DNA from: Perilla frutescens
Taxonomy: Eukaryota; Streptophyta; Magnoliopsida; Lamiales; Lamiaceae
Assembly (NCBI GenBank): GCA_026008535.1
Contig: BRKX01000004.1
Span: 40,118,501 to 40,182,500, forward strand
DNA: 64,000 bases
Direction of reading: 5' to 3'
Part shown: positions 36,115 through 49,210 of the stretch, in pieces
Numbering within the stretch: the stretch's first letter is position 1
How the letters are laid out: each line of letters opens with the position of its first letter
The notes under the pieces: model-generated
The model's database searches: none
Told to the model about the DNA's origin: nothing
The model's input: the letters and a program-made list of their open reading frames with translations, nothing else
Program-made: the position numbers and the translations under genes

Positions 36115-38081
36115 AAAATGGGTACGTCTCAATCTCTTATCGTTGAAACATGTTTAGCTACTTGTTCTACTCAGTCATGGGTAGTAGATACTGGAGCTAC
36201 TGATCATGTTTGCATGTCTTTACAGGGGTTCCTGACAAAAAGACAGTTGAGTGATGGAGAGATTTCAGTCTACATGGGCAATGCTACGAAAGTGGCGGCA
36301 GTTGCAGTGGGAGACGTAACCTTATCTTTTAGTAGTGATAGGATTTTAGTTTTAAAGGATTGTCTTTATGTGCCTGGTTTTAAGCGAAACTTGATTTCAG
36401 TTTCTAAACTTTTTATGGATGGATATTCTATTTCTTTTGATAACAAGGTTGTTATCTTTAGTGATAAACATTTTATCTGTTCTGGCATATTAGATGGGCA
36501 TCTTTATTTACTTAATCCTATGCGAAACACTACGCAAATGCATTTACTCAATACATCGGTCATAAACCCTAACAAACGAAAAGAACCTTCGGAAATGAAT
36601 CAAACCTATCTTTGGCATCTTAGGCTTGACCATATTAACCTTAAACGGATACAAAGACTAGTAAACGATGGGCTCTTGTCTTCATTGGTCCTAGAATCAT
36701 TCCCTTTGTGTGAATCTTGTTTGGAAGATAAAATGACCAAGTGACCCTTTAAGGATAAAGGGAATAGATCTGAAGAGGTACTAGATTTGATTCACTCTGA
36801 CTTATGTGGCCCTATGTCAGTTCACGCTCAAGGAGGGTACGAGTATTTCATCACGTTCATTGATGATTACTCAAGGTATGGATACATATACCTGTTACGC
36901 CGCAAGTCAGAATCCTTTGAGATTTTCAAAGAATTCAGAGCGGAAGTGGAAAAATGTACAAGTGAAAGTATCAAATCACTACGATCTGATCGTGGTGGTG
37001 AATATCTCTCGAATGAATTTAGGGACTACTTAGCAGAGAATGGGATTACATCCCAGTTGACTGTGTTGGGAACGCCACAGCAGAACGACGTGGCGGAGAG
37101 AAGGAATAGAACATTGTTAGAGATGGTTAGATCGATGATGAGCTATTCAGATCTGCCTATTTCGTTCTAGGGATATGCCCTGGAAACGGAAGCCTATATT
37201 CTTAATGTGGTTCCATCAAAATCAGTCCCATCTACGCCCACAGAACTTTGGACTGGACGAAAGCCCAGTCTTGGACATTTTCAGATTTGGGGTAGTCCAG
37301 CACATGTGCTGGATAAGGAAGCTGATAAGCTGGCACCACGTACGGATGTTAGACTGTTTGTTGGATATCCCAAAGGAACGAAAGGTGGTTTATTTTATAG
37401 TCCTAAGGATCAGAAGATTATTGTGAGTACCAATGCTCGATCTTAGAGGAAGACTATGTGATAAATCACAGGCCAAGAAGTGAGATAGTACTCGAGGAAC
37501 TTCGAGGAGAAAATTCGAATCTGACACCAATAGTATAAGAAGAGGAACCATAAATTACTGCACAACGTGTCACAGAAGTACAGGAACTGCCCCGTCGCAG
37601 TGGGAGGGTTGTACGCCAACCTGATAGAATCATTGGTTTGGGTGAATCTTCAGATTTCCCTGAAGGACTAAATGAATTGGATCCCAGGACCTACAACGAA
37701 GCTATCTAAGATAAAGATGCAGATTCTTGAAAAATTGCAATGGAGTGTGAGATTGGATCTATGGATCACAATCAAGTTTGGGAGCTTATAGAACCACAAC
37801 ATAGGGCAAAACCCATTGGGTGTAAGTGGGTTTACAAATGCAAGAGAGGACCTGACGGGAAAGTTGAAACCTTCAAGGCAAGATTGGTGGTGAAAGGGTC
37901 TCAGAAAGAAGGGATCGATTATGAGGAAACCTTCTCGTCGGTAGCCATGCTTAAGTCAATCCGGATTCTCTTGTCTATTGCCGCTCATTTGGATTATGAG
38001 ATTTGGCAGATGGATGTCAAGATGGCTTTCCTGAATGGAAGTCTTGAGGAAAACATCCACATGAAGCAACTAGAGGGTTTC
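36115..38081 (+). pseudogene. Older copia pol, unit 3, cut by LTR
   Basis: Same damage as units 1 and 2, with a private Ser-to-Leu change in the integrase stretch before GTPQQND. Confidence 0.92.
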
Positions 38082-39164
38082 TGTTGGTCCCGGGCGAGTC
38101 GATATCAGTTTAGAGGGGGGTGAATAAACTGATTAAAACTTTTCACTTCAAATGCGAAATAACAGGGCCCTTTGACTCGCTTAGTAAAACTTATCTATGC
38201 ACAAACTTATTGATCAGTTAAGACAGTTTCAGTGCAGTTTGTGTGATATTGTGTGCAGTTCATAGATATGCAATAATCAAAATAGTACAACACACAAGCA
38301 ATTTATAGAGGTTCGAAGTCTCAAACTTCTACGTCCTTTCTTCCTTCCGCAGAAGGGAAACTTTACTATATAACTTGAGTTTCTTTACAAATTATACAAT
38401 GAAGGAAAGTTGGTTGAACCTGGTAACTGCTCGCTACCTCAGCGGGTCGACGGCTCACACTTGAAGTCCCTAACTGCTCGCTAGGAATGTAGGTGCTATT
38501 GTCGTCTTTACAAGGTTTTAGATCTCTTTCGATCTTCAAGAGATTAGTCTTGAACAGGGATTATCAATTGATGTGCTCCTTCAATGGAGCTGAGTAGTTA
38601 ATCATTGTGTAGCTTAAACTGAGAAGACTGCCCTGGCTGGATTGTCAACAGCTGGCTGATTATCTTAACTCTGTGAATTTTTTTTTCTCAGTTCGACTCT
38701 CGCAGTTTCTATCAAATGCTGAACTTGAGCTTGAGTGGGAGGGAGAAAGAAAAGCTCTTGCTTGTATATGCGAAAGTTGTGTAGGCGAAGGATTCTTCTT
38801 GGCTCTCTGTTCTATTTTTAAACTCTGATTCACTCGTCTTTTATAGAAGAGTGATTTTATGACCATTGAGTTCCATTGTCCATTGATCGGTAGCTCTGTT
38901 GGCTCATCAATGGAAGATGATCGCTTAAAGCTTTTTGGCTGAAGTACCCGTTACTCTGCCAATCGATCTTCATTGGATATTTAATTCCAGGATCTTTGTT
39001 GAAGCATTTATTCCAAGATTCGGCGGTTTGAGCAATAAACTCCAGGGTTCTTTGACTTCAGCTTTCTTGGCAGTTTTGAGTTCCAGTTGACAGTTCTGAA
39101 CTTGTCAGCTGAGTTTGACTATTGCTCTTGTTGGCAGTTTTGAGCTCGTCAGCTGAGTTTAACT
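38082..39164 (-). repeat. Truncated Sirevirus-like LTR, unit 3
   Basis: Same breakpoint as in units 1 and 2; sequence type is that of unit 4 (GAAGGGAAAC near 38353, GTTGGCAGTT near 39129). Confidence 0.95.
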
Positions 39165-39193
39165 ATTGCAGTGACTATGAGAAAACTATAAAA

Positions 39194-40931
39194 TCACCAT
39201 ATCCAAATCACGACCTCCCCAGTAAAATCGACATCCATTGTAACTGTGGGGGTTTCTGCGACACTCACATTCAATATTTCCTGAGCCAACTTATCTTCAA
39301 CCAACCTAGTGATGGTCCTCTTGAGAGCTCGAGCACCGTTGCTCTTGCTCTATCCTTCTGAAATTAAATTTTCCTTCAATCCTTAGGTAAATGCAACTTG
39401 AATTTTATTCTTCTCAGCAACTCTAGCACGGAATTGATGGAGCATGATTTCAAGAATTTCCAGCATATGTTCCTTCTCCATTGGCTTGAACACCACAACT
39501 TGGTCCAATTTGTGGAGTAGCTCTAGCTTGAATATATCCCTCAGTTAGGTACCAACGATATTTGATGTTAGTATTCTAATAGTGTTCCTAAAATCAACTG
39601 TATTACCTTTTCCATCAGTCAATCTTCCATCATCTAAAATCTGAAGCAACACATTCAAAACTTTCTCATCTGCTTTCTCAATTTCATCCAATAGAATGAG
39701 ACTGTGTGGCCTCCGACGGACCTATTCCATGTACTCGCTCATATCGAGCATCACCATTGCTTCTTTGGAGCCAAAGTATTCCTTGGCGAGTAATTTGGCC
39801 ATCTATGTTTTGCCTACGCTAGTTGGGCCGGTGAACAAGAAGGAGCTAATGGGCTTTGTTTCATCTCGTATTCCAATACGAGCTCTATGAACACAGCTGC
39901 TCACAGCTGCGGCGGCCTCATCTTGTCCGATCACACTGCGCTTCAAGGTGTCTTCAAACTGTAGAAGGCTTCATGATTCTTGAGCAGAAAGTTTGGTCAC
40001 CGGAATCCCCGTCCATGCCGACACCACGTGCTCTATCTCTGTCGGGGTGATGAATGTTTGGCCGAGCATATGCGCTCTTGCCCCGCTCTCATAGATCAAG
40101 TCGATGGCCTTGCCGGGGAGACAACGTTCCCTAACGTAGCGTATGGACAAGTCGACGGCGTGAATGAGCGTCGATTGAGTGTAGATGGCACCGTGATGAA
40201 TCTCATATTTAGGAATTAAGCCCTTGAGTATATCAATGGCCTCATCTCTTGATGGCTCCAACATTTCAATAGCCTGAAACTTGCATTTTAATGTTGCATG
40301 TTGTTCGATGTATTCTCTATATTCCTCCACCGTAGTTGTACCAATGCACTTCAAAAACACAAACAATATATAATCACTCTTTTTCTTTGATTAGTTGGTT
40401 GATAGGGTAAATGAGATTGATTAGATATATATAAGATAGGATTGTAATGTTGGGATAAAAATTATTGCAATTTTACTGATTTATGATATGATTAAAATAT
40501 AAGAAATAGTTTAAATTTCTCCAGGCCTCCATAAAACAATAAAATTTTATTTTGATAAGTTCAAGTTTTATCAAAGATTGGATAATAAGTTATCATTCAA
40601 AGAGCTACAGTACCTCATCTATCATCTATACCGGGCTCCAATCAAGTGAACAAAATATGTGATTGACTGGATAAACATGCATAATATGCCACAATTTGAT
40701 TGGTAGCAGAGGATTTCATCTTGTCCCGTGCCTTCAAGTCACCTCTGGCGAGGGCCAGTTTGACAATTGTGCCTCTTTCATCTTGAAAAAAAAATCATGG
40801 ATCTCATCGATGAACAAAATCACCACACCTTTATTATCTTGGACTTGGTCCAAGAGATTTGCCCGTCTTTCTTCTAATTGCCAATGATATACTGCACCAG
40901 CATTCAAACGAGCCATGTCGATTGAGAAAAC
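39194..40931 (-). pseudogene. Clp/HSP100 pseudogene, unit 4
   Basis: Same stops and deletion as in unit 1. It has AGACTGTG near 39701 and CTAGCTTG near 39521 like unit 1, and private changes such as CCAATACGAG near 39874. Confidence 0.88.
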
Positions 40932-40991
40932 CTACAGACATACAAAACCCTAATTAGGATGTACTAAATCCTAATTTATGTTAATTTATAT

Positions 40992-42414
40992 TGTTAGTTT
41001 TGTATACTAGAAGACCTGTCTTTTGTATATATTATTGATGATGGTTTTATGATGATATAGAATGAATACAATTACAGTCACTGTTTGCATTTAAATTGTT
41101 ATATTTACATGCATGTTCACTATACTTACATTGTAGATGACATGGTGTAGGTAAACACATGGTTAGATCATATCATCGGTTCCTTATAATGTATTAAAAG
41201 GCTCACGGTCTAGATGACACTGAACCTGCTATCGGTACGCCGTAGAATAATCTGATAGTTAGTTTGTCTTGACTAACTGATTATTCTAATACACAGGCAA
41301 CTATATTGAGGAGGATCTACTTAGGATTCTATTCTCTATTCTGACCTTAAATGAGAGAATAAGAATCCACAGAGTTCGGGTTCTTAACCCTTATATGTTG
41401 GCGGACATATACGTGTAGTGTTTGCAGCTTTGATTTATCAAAGGGTGATATTCTTTCATAGGATCAATAATCTCAATAACTTGGGTTGTGACATTTACAC
41501 TTATGATGGGTCGTGCAATATGTAGGGGCACCGTGTCCTGGTGCGCCAGGTTGATGGTGTCCCCTTGAGGAAATGCAAGTTCATGCTGAAACCCTGCAGG
41601 TGAAATTTATTCCGTGCATGAGTAAAGCTTGTGTGGTACTACTCCAGGAAAATATATTAATTAATTATAGTTGTCAGAAGCTTACATAATTAATTAATGG
41701 ACATTATATCTTAAACATGGAAAATGGCTGGACTAAAGGAGAAAGAATATTCCGAAATATGTATTAAATTGGTAGGTCAATATTATTTCTTTAGTGGAAT
41801 AAAAATAATACTTAATTTATTTAATTATATCCTAAGTTTATTGTATATTGCATATTAAATAAATTAATGGGCCAATTTAATATTTTTCTAGATCCCTGTT
41901 GTAGCCCAAAAAGAGACTGAATTGGATTGGAGATAGAACAAGAGATAGAGATAGAATTCCAGTCCAACTGGGACACTAATTTCGTCCACCCCCTTATAAA
42001 TAAGAGGGTGGAGGGCACGAAATTATCATCATAAAATATCAGCCCTCTCGTGTTCTCTTGACCTCCACAGATTCCAAACCGATCTAGTAGTTTTCAGCCC
42101 ACCCTGAAACTAGATTCAGTCCGGGAATACAACAGAAGATCAATGAGTGGAATAGCATCAAGGGGTGCCTATTATTATTCATACAAAAACAAGATTAGAC
42201 CTTTAATCTTGTCATCAACCCGTCATTTATTTTGTAAGTCGTTTTTCGGTTTTCTATGTTTCCGCTTTAGTAGAATCGAAAACCGGTTATGCATGTTAAT
42301 TAAACTCGGTTAATTAAAAAATATGTGCTACATAAAATTATGATCTACATGACATTAGGATTAATGAACATCCAATTAGATCCTGCGGTGGTTCAATTCG
42401 AAAAAACCCCAACA
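40992..42414 (+). repeat. Older copia 5' LTR, unit 4
   Basis: Keeps the CCTGG/CCAGG hairpin (near 41537) like unit 1. PBS follows at 42417-42428. This LTR belongs to the copy of the older copia element that continues beyond the Sirevirus-like insertion at 63210. Confidence 0.6.
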
Positions 42415-42428
42415 ACTGGTATTAGAGC

Positions 42429-44742
42429 GGGTTTTGGCACTGTTCTAGATTTAATCCTAGGATTAATTCGAAAAATATGTATAAATTTGATGAAATATTT
42501 ATGTTGCTTAAATTTTCAGATTTATGTGTTCATATTTTCGAATTGGTTGTGTTCAAAACTTGGATGAATTTTTGATGGTGTTTCTAAAATTCTAGTTTTG
42601 GATGAATTCTAATTTTCGATCTACACCTAGTAGGATTTGGAATGTAATTTTGATAACTCAAAATTTTCAGATTTATTAAGTGTAGGTTTCGAAAATTTGA
42701 ATTTCAAATTTTTCGAAAATTTGATGTTTAATTTCCCTAATTTGATCTATGTATTTTTCGATCACATTGAATTAATTTGGAGAGATTTTTGATTTGAAAT
42801 CAAATTTCTAGATTTAATTAATGTGGTAGTTTGAAAATTATGTGTATAAAAATTAGATTTGGTATTTTTGATGTTTATCTTAAAATTACCTAATTCTAAT
42901 CTAGATAGATTTGAAAATAGAATATTAGATTTGGATAGAATTTGAAGTGGATCAAATTTCCAAATTTAATCTTCTTGTGATTTTCGAAATCTACAAAGAT
43001 TTGAATTGGATAAGGTAATTTTTGATATATATCAATAGTTATCTAATTCTAATCCTAAAGATTTGAAAATAGATTTTAAATTTGGAAGAATTTGAAGTGG
43101 ATCAAATTTCCAGATTTATTATCTTGAAATTTTTGAAAATCTTGTAGATAAGAATTGGAAAAGTAATTTTTGATGTATATCATAAATTACTTAATTCTAA
43201 TCTAGATAGGATTGAAGATAAGATTTAAATTTGGATGGAATTTGAAGTGGATCAAATTTTCAGATTTTATCTTTGTAATTTTCGATCCTAGCCTATCCAA
43301 ATATTTGGGATAGATTTTTTATTTATATCAAGATTTCCAAATATTAATTAATTAGGGTGTTATCCAAAAATTAAGAAATAAATTTGGTGGATAATTATAA
43401 CAAATTTTCAGATTTATTCTTAAGGGATTTTCGAGATTTATCAAGATTAAAGTTGGTGGATAATTATTTTAATTTTCAAATTAAATCTTGAAGCTATTTT
43501 CGAAATTAATTAATTGTAATTTTCGAAAATCATGTCATGTGTGGATATCATATGTTATTTTATGCTAATCATGTAATTGTGATTGTTGGATTTGTAGACT
43601 GACTTGTTTGCAGGGTTACCGACTATCATGGCTCCTTAATTATGTGATGTATGTTTTAATTTATGTTGGATGTATGATGGGCCGTATGCCGGTTTGGCTA
43701 CGTGATTTTAATCTATGAGAAAATCCGTGGATTAGGTCTAGGTTTTATTTTATGTTGTTTTAATGTAATAGAAATAAAACTGTTAGACCAAGTTATTGAG
43801 TTGTAATTTTATTCTAGATATATTAGTTTTTTTCTTCTAAGGAATAGAAATCCTATATTGAATAATGTTTGAAGATCAACTCGAAGAAGGAGAGTAGTAC
43901 AGCTCAAGAAAGGAAGTGTCACTGATTCACGTCCCGAAATCCTAATTGGAGCTAGGATTTTCGGCGAGGCGCAGTGATGGGGGTGGCGGCCATGCTCGAG
44001 TTTCTGGAGCTGACTTTCCAGTTTTATCTCATTCAGCAACATGAGATATAAGCCATGATAGTTGGCTTTTATTATTATTGCTTATTATGTTGTTTGAAGC
44101 ATGCAATGTTGTTTTATCCTTTTATGTGATGTTTGCATGTTTTAGAATGGGATAAAATGAAACCTCAATCTGAAATAACTAAGTGAGAGAGATTCATACC
44201 AAAGTATGTAGAAATTTCAAACGGTCTCCATTAATCTGGTTTAATTGAGATGTGATTGACATGCGAGTTGACAATAGGTCTTCCTCCATAACGGATGTGT
44301 CATATCACTGTTATCTCTGGAAATTAAACTTCTTTATCAAGATAGCTGTAGAACACTACTAGAACAAACTGACTCCTCCAACTGGAGCAAGGAGTTTGAA
44401 ATAGTGGACTTGGTGCTAAGATGATGGTGTTCACACTTAGGTGTAATTTATTAATAAACGTCCACACTAACGTGGCTTATTAATTGGAAGGTTACATGAC
44501 CGTGGTTATTTCCGACTATTAATTTACTTGTCATAAGGATATTTGACTGGACATAAATTAAAGGTGGTTTTACCTATTTAAGGATAAATTTTATAAACGT
44601 CCACACTAACGTGGATTATAAGAAACATTTTTAAAATGTCGGTGGATTACATATAATTTTTTTTGAGGTATACAATTATATGTGAGTATCCTAAAGTTTG
44701 TGACTGTACTGCATGTTTACTTTTCAGTTATTCTGTATCATC
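42429..44742 (+). other. Older copia leader, unit 4
   Basis: As in the other units but with the extra ten bases near 44186; hairpins at 44451-44483 and 44591-44621. Confidence 0.7.
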
Positions 44743-45549
44743 ATGGCACTCTCCAACCTGTCCACTATTCTCAAAGAAAATAAGTTAATCGGTGAAAATT
44801 ACAATGATTGGATTCAAAACCTTAATCTTGTTCTCACTGCGGAAGGACACAAATACGTACTTGAAGAAGTATGTCCTCAGAAGCCAGATGAGGGTTCTGA
44901 CGAAGCCCAAAAGGTTGCATATGATAAGTGGGTTAGGTCTAATGAGATAGCGCGCTGTTACATTCTGACATCCATGTCGAATGTGTTGCAACATCAGCAT
45001 GAACCTATGAAAACCGCTTATGATATCATATACAACCTTAGGCAGCTCTTCGGTCATCAGAACCGCTCGGCACGCCATTTGGCAATGAAGAAGCTAATGA
45101 ATGCGAGAATGTCTGACTCCACACCTGTTAGGGATCACGTTCTCACGATGATGGGGTATCTGGCTGAGATCGAGACCTTGGGTAGATAGCTGGATAGTGA
45201 TTCTCAAATCGACATTGTTCTTCATAGCTTGTCCCCGAGGTTTGAGCAGTTCAGGCTAAACTTTAACATGGTTAAAAGAGATGTCGGCCTGAATGAACTG
45301 CTCATTGATCTTCAGGCAGTTGAGTTACTTCAAAAAGAAAATCCGGAGGCACACCTAGCTGAAAATAGGGCGTCTTCTTCCGGTACTAAAAGAAAGAAGA
45401 GGAACGCACCCAAGAAAGCTGCAGAGGGGGTGCCTAAGGTGAAGAAGTCCAAGACTAAGATTCCTCCTGAGGAATTTAAGTCAAAGACAAAGTGTTTCAA
45501 GTGCGGCCAACCAGGTCACTAGAAGGCGGATTGTCCTAACAAGAAGAAG
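44743..45549 (+). pseudogene. Older copia gag, unit 4
   Basis: Besides the shared TAG in the zinc knuckle it has a private stop: TAG at 45187-45189 where the other units read GAG (TLGR then stop), with a second G-to-A change eight bases further on. Also IQNL for IRNL. Confidence 0.9.
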
Positions 45550-47519
45550 AAAATGGGTACGTCTCAATCTCTTATCATTGAAACATGTTTAGCTACTTGT
45601 TCTACTCAGTCATGGGTAATAGATACTGGAGCTACTGATCATGTTTGCATGTCTTTACAGGGGTTCCTGACAAAAAGACAGTTGAGTGATGGAGAGATTT
45701 CAGTCTACATGGGCAATGCTATGAAAGTGGCGGCAGTTGCAGTGGGAGACGTAACCTTATCTTTTAGTAGTGATAGGATTTTAGTTTTAAAGGATTGTCT
45801 TTATGTGCCTGGTTTTAAGCGAAACTTGATTTCAGTTTCTAAACTTTTTATGGATGGATATTCTATTTCTTTTGATAACAAGGTTGTTATCTTTAGTGAT
45901 AAACATTTTATCTGTTCTGGCATATTAGATGGGCATCTTTATTTACTTAATCCTATGCGAAACACTACGCAAATGCATTTACTCAATACATCGGTCATAA
46001 ACCCTAACAAACGAAAAGAACCTTCGGAAATGAATCAAACCTATCTTTGGCATCTTAGGCTTGACCATATTAACCTTAAACGGATACAAAGACTAGTAAA
46101 CGATGGGCTCTTGTCTTCATTGGTCCTAGAATCATTCCCTTTGTGTGAATCTTGTTTGGAAGATAAAATGACCAAGTGACCCTTTAAGGATAAAGGGAAT
46201 AGATCTGAAGAGGTACTAGATTTGATTCACTCTGACTTATGTGGCCCTATGTCAGTTCACGCTCAAGGAGGGTACGAGTATTTCATCACGTTCATTGATG
46301 ATTACTCAAGGTATGGATACATATACCTGTTACGCCGCAAGTCAGAATCCTTTGAGATTTTCAAAGAATTCAGAGCGGAAGTGGAAAAATGTACAAGTGA
46401 AAGTATCAAATCACTACGATCTGATCGTGGTGGTGAATATCTCTCGAATGAATTTAGGGACTACTTAGCAGAGAATGGGATTACATCCCAGTTGACTGTG
46501 TCGGGAACGCCACAGCAGAACGACGTGGCGGAGAGAAGGAATAGAACATTGTTAGAGATGGTTAGATCGATGATGAGCTATTCAGATCTGCCTATTTCGT
46601 TCTAGGGATATGCCCTGGAAACGGAAGCCTATATTCTTAATGTGGTTCCATCAAAATCAGTCCCATCTACGCCCACAGAACTTTGGACTGGACGAAAGCC
46701 CAGTCTTGGACATTTTCAGATTTGGGGTAGTCCAGCACATGTGCTGGATAAGGAAGCTGATAAGCTGGCACCACGTACGGATGTTAGACTGTTTGTTGGA
46801 TATCCCAAAGGAACGAAAGGTGGTTTATTTTATAGTCCTAAGGATCAGAAGATTATTGTGAGTACCAATGCTCGATCTTAGAGGAAGACTATGTGATAAA
46901 TCACAGGCCAAGAAGTGAGATAGTACTCGAGGAACTTCGAGGAGAAAATTCGAATCTGACACCAATAGTATAAGAAGAGGAACCATAAATTACTGCACAA
47001 CGTGTCACAGAAGTACAGGAACTGCCCCGTCGCAGTGGGAGGGTTGTACGCCAACCTGACAGAATCATTGGTTTGGGTGAATCTTCAGATTTCCTTGAAG
47101 GACTAAATGAATTGGATCCCAGGACCTACAACGAAGCTATCTAAGATAAAGATGCAGATTCTTGAAAAATTGCAATGGAGTCTGAGATTGGATCTATGGA
47201 TCACAATCAAGTTTGGGAGCTTATAGAACCACAACATATGGCAAAACCCATTGGGTGTAAGTGGGTTTACAAATGCAAGAGAGGACCTGACGGGAAAGTT
47301 GAAACCTTCAAGGCAAGATTGGTGGTGAAAGGGTACACTCAGAAAGAAGGGATCGATTATGAGGAAACCTTCTCGTCGGTAGCCATGCTTAAGTCAATCC
47401 GGATTCTCTTGTCTATTGCCGCTCATTTGGATTATGAGATTTGGCAGATGGATGTCAAGATGGCTTTCCTGAATGGAAGTCTTGAGGAAAACATCCACAT
47501 GAAGCAACTAGAGGGTTTC
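45550..47519 (+). pseudogene. Older copia pol, unit 4, interrupted by the Sirevirus-like insertion
   Basis: Same stops as the other copies, but RT keeps the full family motif KGYTQKEG (47328-47350). The gene is interrupted after LEGF at 47519 and resumes in the same reading sense at 63210. Confidence 0.92.
47515..47519. other. Target-site duplication, left copy (GTTTC)
   Basis: GTTTC directly precedes the TG of the LTR at 47520 and recurs at 63210-63214 right after the other LTR. A perfect 5-bp duplication is the copia standard. Confidence 0.95.
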
Positions 47520-49210
47520 TGTTGGTCTCGGGCGAGTCGATATCAGTTTAGAGGGGGGTGAATAAACTGATTAAAACTTTTCACTTCAAATGCGAAATAA
47601 CAGGGCCCTTTGACTTGCTTAGTAAAACTTATCTATGCACAAACTTATTGATCAGTTAAGACAGTTTCAGTGCAGTTTGTGTGATATTGTGTGCAGTTCA
47701 TAGATATGCAATAATCAAAATAGTACAACACACAAGCAATTTATAGAGGTTCGAAGTCTCAAACTTCTACGTCCTTTCTTCCTTCCGCAGAAGGGAAACT
47801 TCACTATATAACTTGAGATTCTTTACAAATTATACAATGAAGGACAGTTGGTTGAACCTGGTAACTGTTCGCTACCTCAGCGGGTCGACGGCTCACACTT
47901 GAAGTCCCTAACTGCTCGCTAGGAATGTAGGTGCTATTGTCGTCTTTACAAGGTTTTAGATCTCTTTCGATCTTCAAGAGATTAGTCTTGAACAGGGATT
48001 ATCAATTGATGTGCTCCTTCAATTGAGCTGAGTAGTTAATCATTGTGTAGCTTAAACTGAGAAGACTGCCCTGGCTGGATTGTCAACAGCTGGCTGATTA
48101 TCTTAACTCTGTGAATTTTTTTTTCTCAGTTCGACTCTCGCAGTTTCTATCAAATGCTGAACTTGAGCTTGAGTGGGAGGGAGAAAGAAAAGCTCTTGCT
48201 TGTATATGCGAAAGTTGTGTAGGCGAAGGATTCTTCTTGGCTCCCTGTTCTATTTTTAAACTCTGATTCACTCGTCTTTTATAGAAGAGTGATTTTATGA
48301 CCGTTGAGTTCCATTGTCCATTGATCGGTAGCTCTGTTGGCTCATCAATGGAAGATGATCGCTTAAAGCTTTTTGGTTGAAGTACCCGTTACTCTGCCAA
48401 TCGATCTTCATTGGATATTTAATTTCAGGATCTTTGTTGAAGCATTTATTCCAAGATTCGGCGGTTTGAGCAATAAACTCCAGGGTTCTTTGACTTCAGC
48501 TTTTTTGGCAGTTTTGAGTTCCAGTTGGCAGTTCTGAACTTGTCAGCTGAGTTTGACTATTGCTCTTGTTGGCAGTTTTGAGCTCGTCAGCTGAGTTTAA
48601 CTATTGCTTCAGTTGGCAGTTTTGAGCTCGTCAGCTAAGTTTGACTATTGCTCCAGTTGGCAGTTTTGAGCTCGTCAGCTAAGTTTGGCTATTGCTCCAG
48701 TTGGCAGTTCTGAGCTTTTTTCTCCAGTTCGACTGATCTCAAGTTCTCAACTATTTTGTCAGCTTGACTGATTTCACTTGAGCCTTCTTGTCAGCTTGAC
48801 TAATTACAAGTTGGTTGACTACAGTTCTGGCCTTCAGCTGACCTGTCTTATTTACTTCAGTTTGGTCATCAGTTGGATACTTCTAGTCTTCAGTCTAAAC
48901 TGATCTCTTATCAGTTCCTTTAGTTGACTCTTTTCTCCCTCAGCTCAGCTGACTTTAGTTGTCAGTTTGTTTCGACTGATTCGACTTCTTGACTTCTCAG
49001 TTGAGTTGACTTCTGACTGAATGACGTATCCTTCAGCTTGCAGACCATACTCTTGATTGGTTGACTTTGACTTTGCTTGATTTCCTTTTTGATGATGCCC
49101 TGGATTGATCAGCTCCGATCTACAACTTGAATTTTAGTCAGTTTTTCATAAATAATTTTGACATCTCATCAAAACCTAATCTAGGGGTTCCTTGATAGTT
49201 TTTCCTAACA
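47520..49210 (-). repeat. 3' LTR of the Sirevirus-like element
   Basis: In element sense it begins TGTTAGGAAAAACTATC at 49210 and ends CCGAGACCAACA at 47520. A TATAAAAG box lies at 48276-48283. Four units of a 44-bp repeat (GGCAGTTTTGAGCTCGTCAG core) occupy about 48550-48716. The sequence is dense in CAGTT, CAGCTG and AACTGA strings. Confidence 0.95.
48550..48716 (-). repeat. 44-bp tandem repeats within the LTR
   Basis: Consecutive copies of a 44-bp unit containing GGCAGTTTTGAGCTCGTCAG then GACTATTGCTCCAGTT. The 5' LTR carries a matching set at about 62556-62712. The breakpoint of the 9.4-kb array is in the first of these units. Confidence 0.85.

Larger units (their letters stand above)
29742..39164 (+). 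repeat. Tandem unit 3 of 4 (9,423 bp)
   Basis: First half shares variants with unit 2, second half with unit 4 (TTTTAAATTTGG near 33650, GAAGGAGAG near 34460, GAACGCACC near 35967, GGAATGTAGG near 38484). It is a mosaic of the two types. Confidence 0.97.
39165..48602 (+). repeat. Tandem unit 4 of 4 (9,438 bp), continuous with the full Sirevirus-like element
   Basis: The only unit whose LTR does not stop at ATTGC but continues into TTCAGTTGGC and the rest of the LTR, so its right flank is the ancestral arrangement. It is 15 bp longer than unit 3: one C near 39210, one A near 44161, ten bases in GTGAGAGAGATTCATACC near 44186, and three bases in RT near 47336. Confidence 0.95.

Noticed and set aside
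48550..48716. 44-bp repeats considered as a CRISPR array
   Set aside because: The units are contiguous without spacers and lie inside an LTR.
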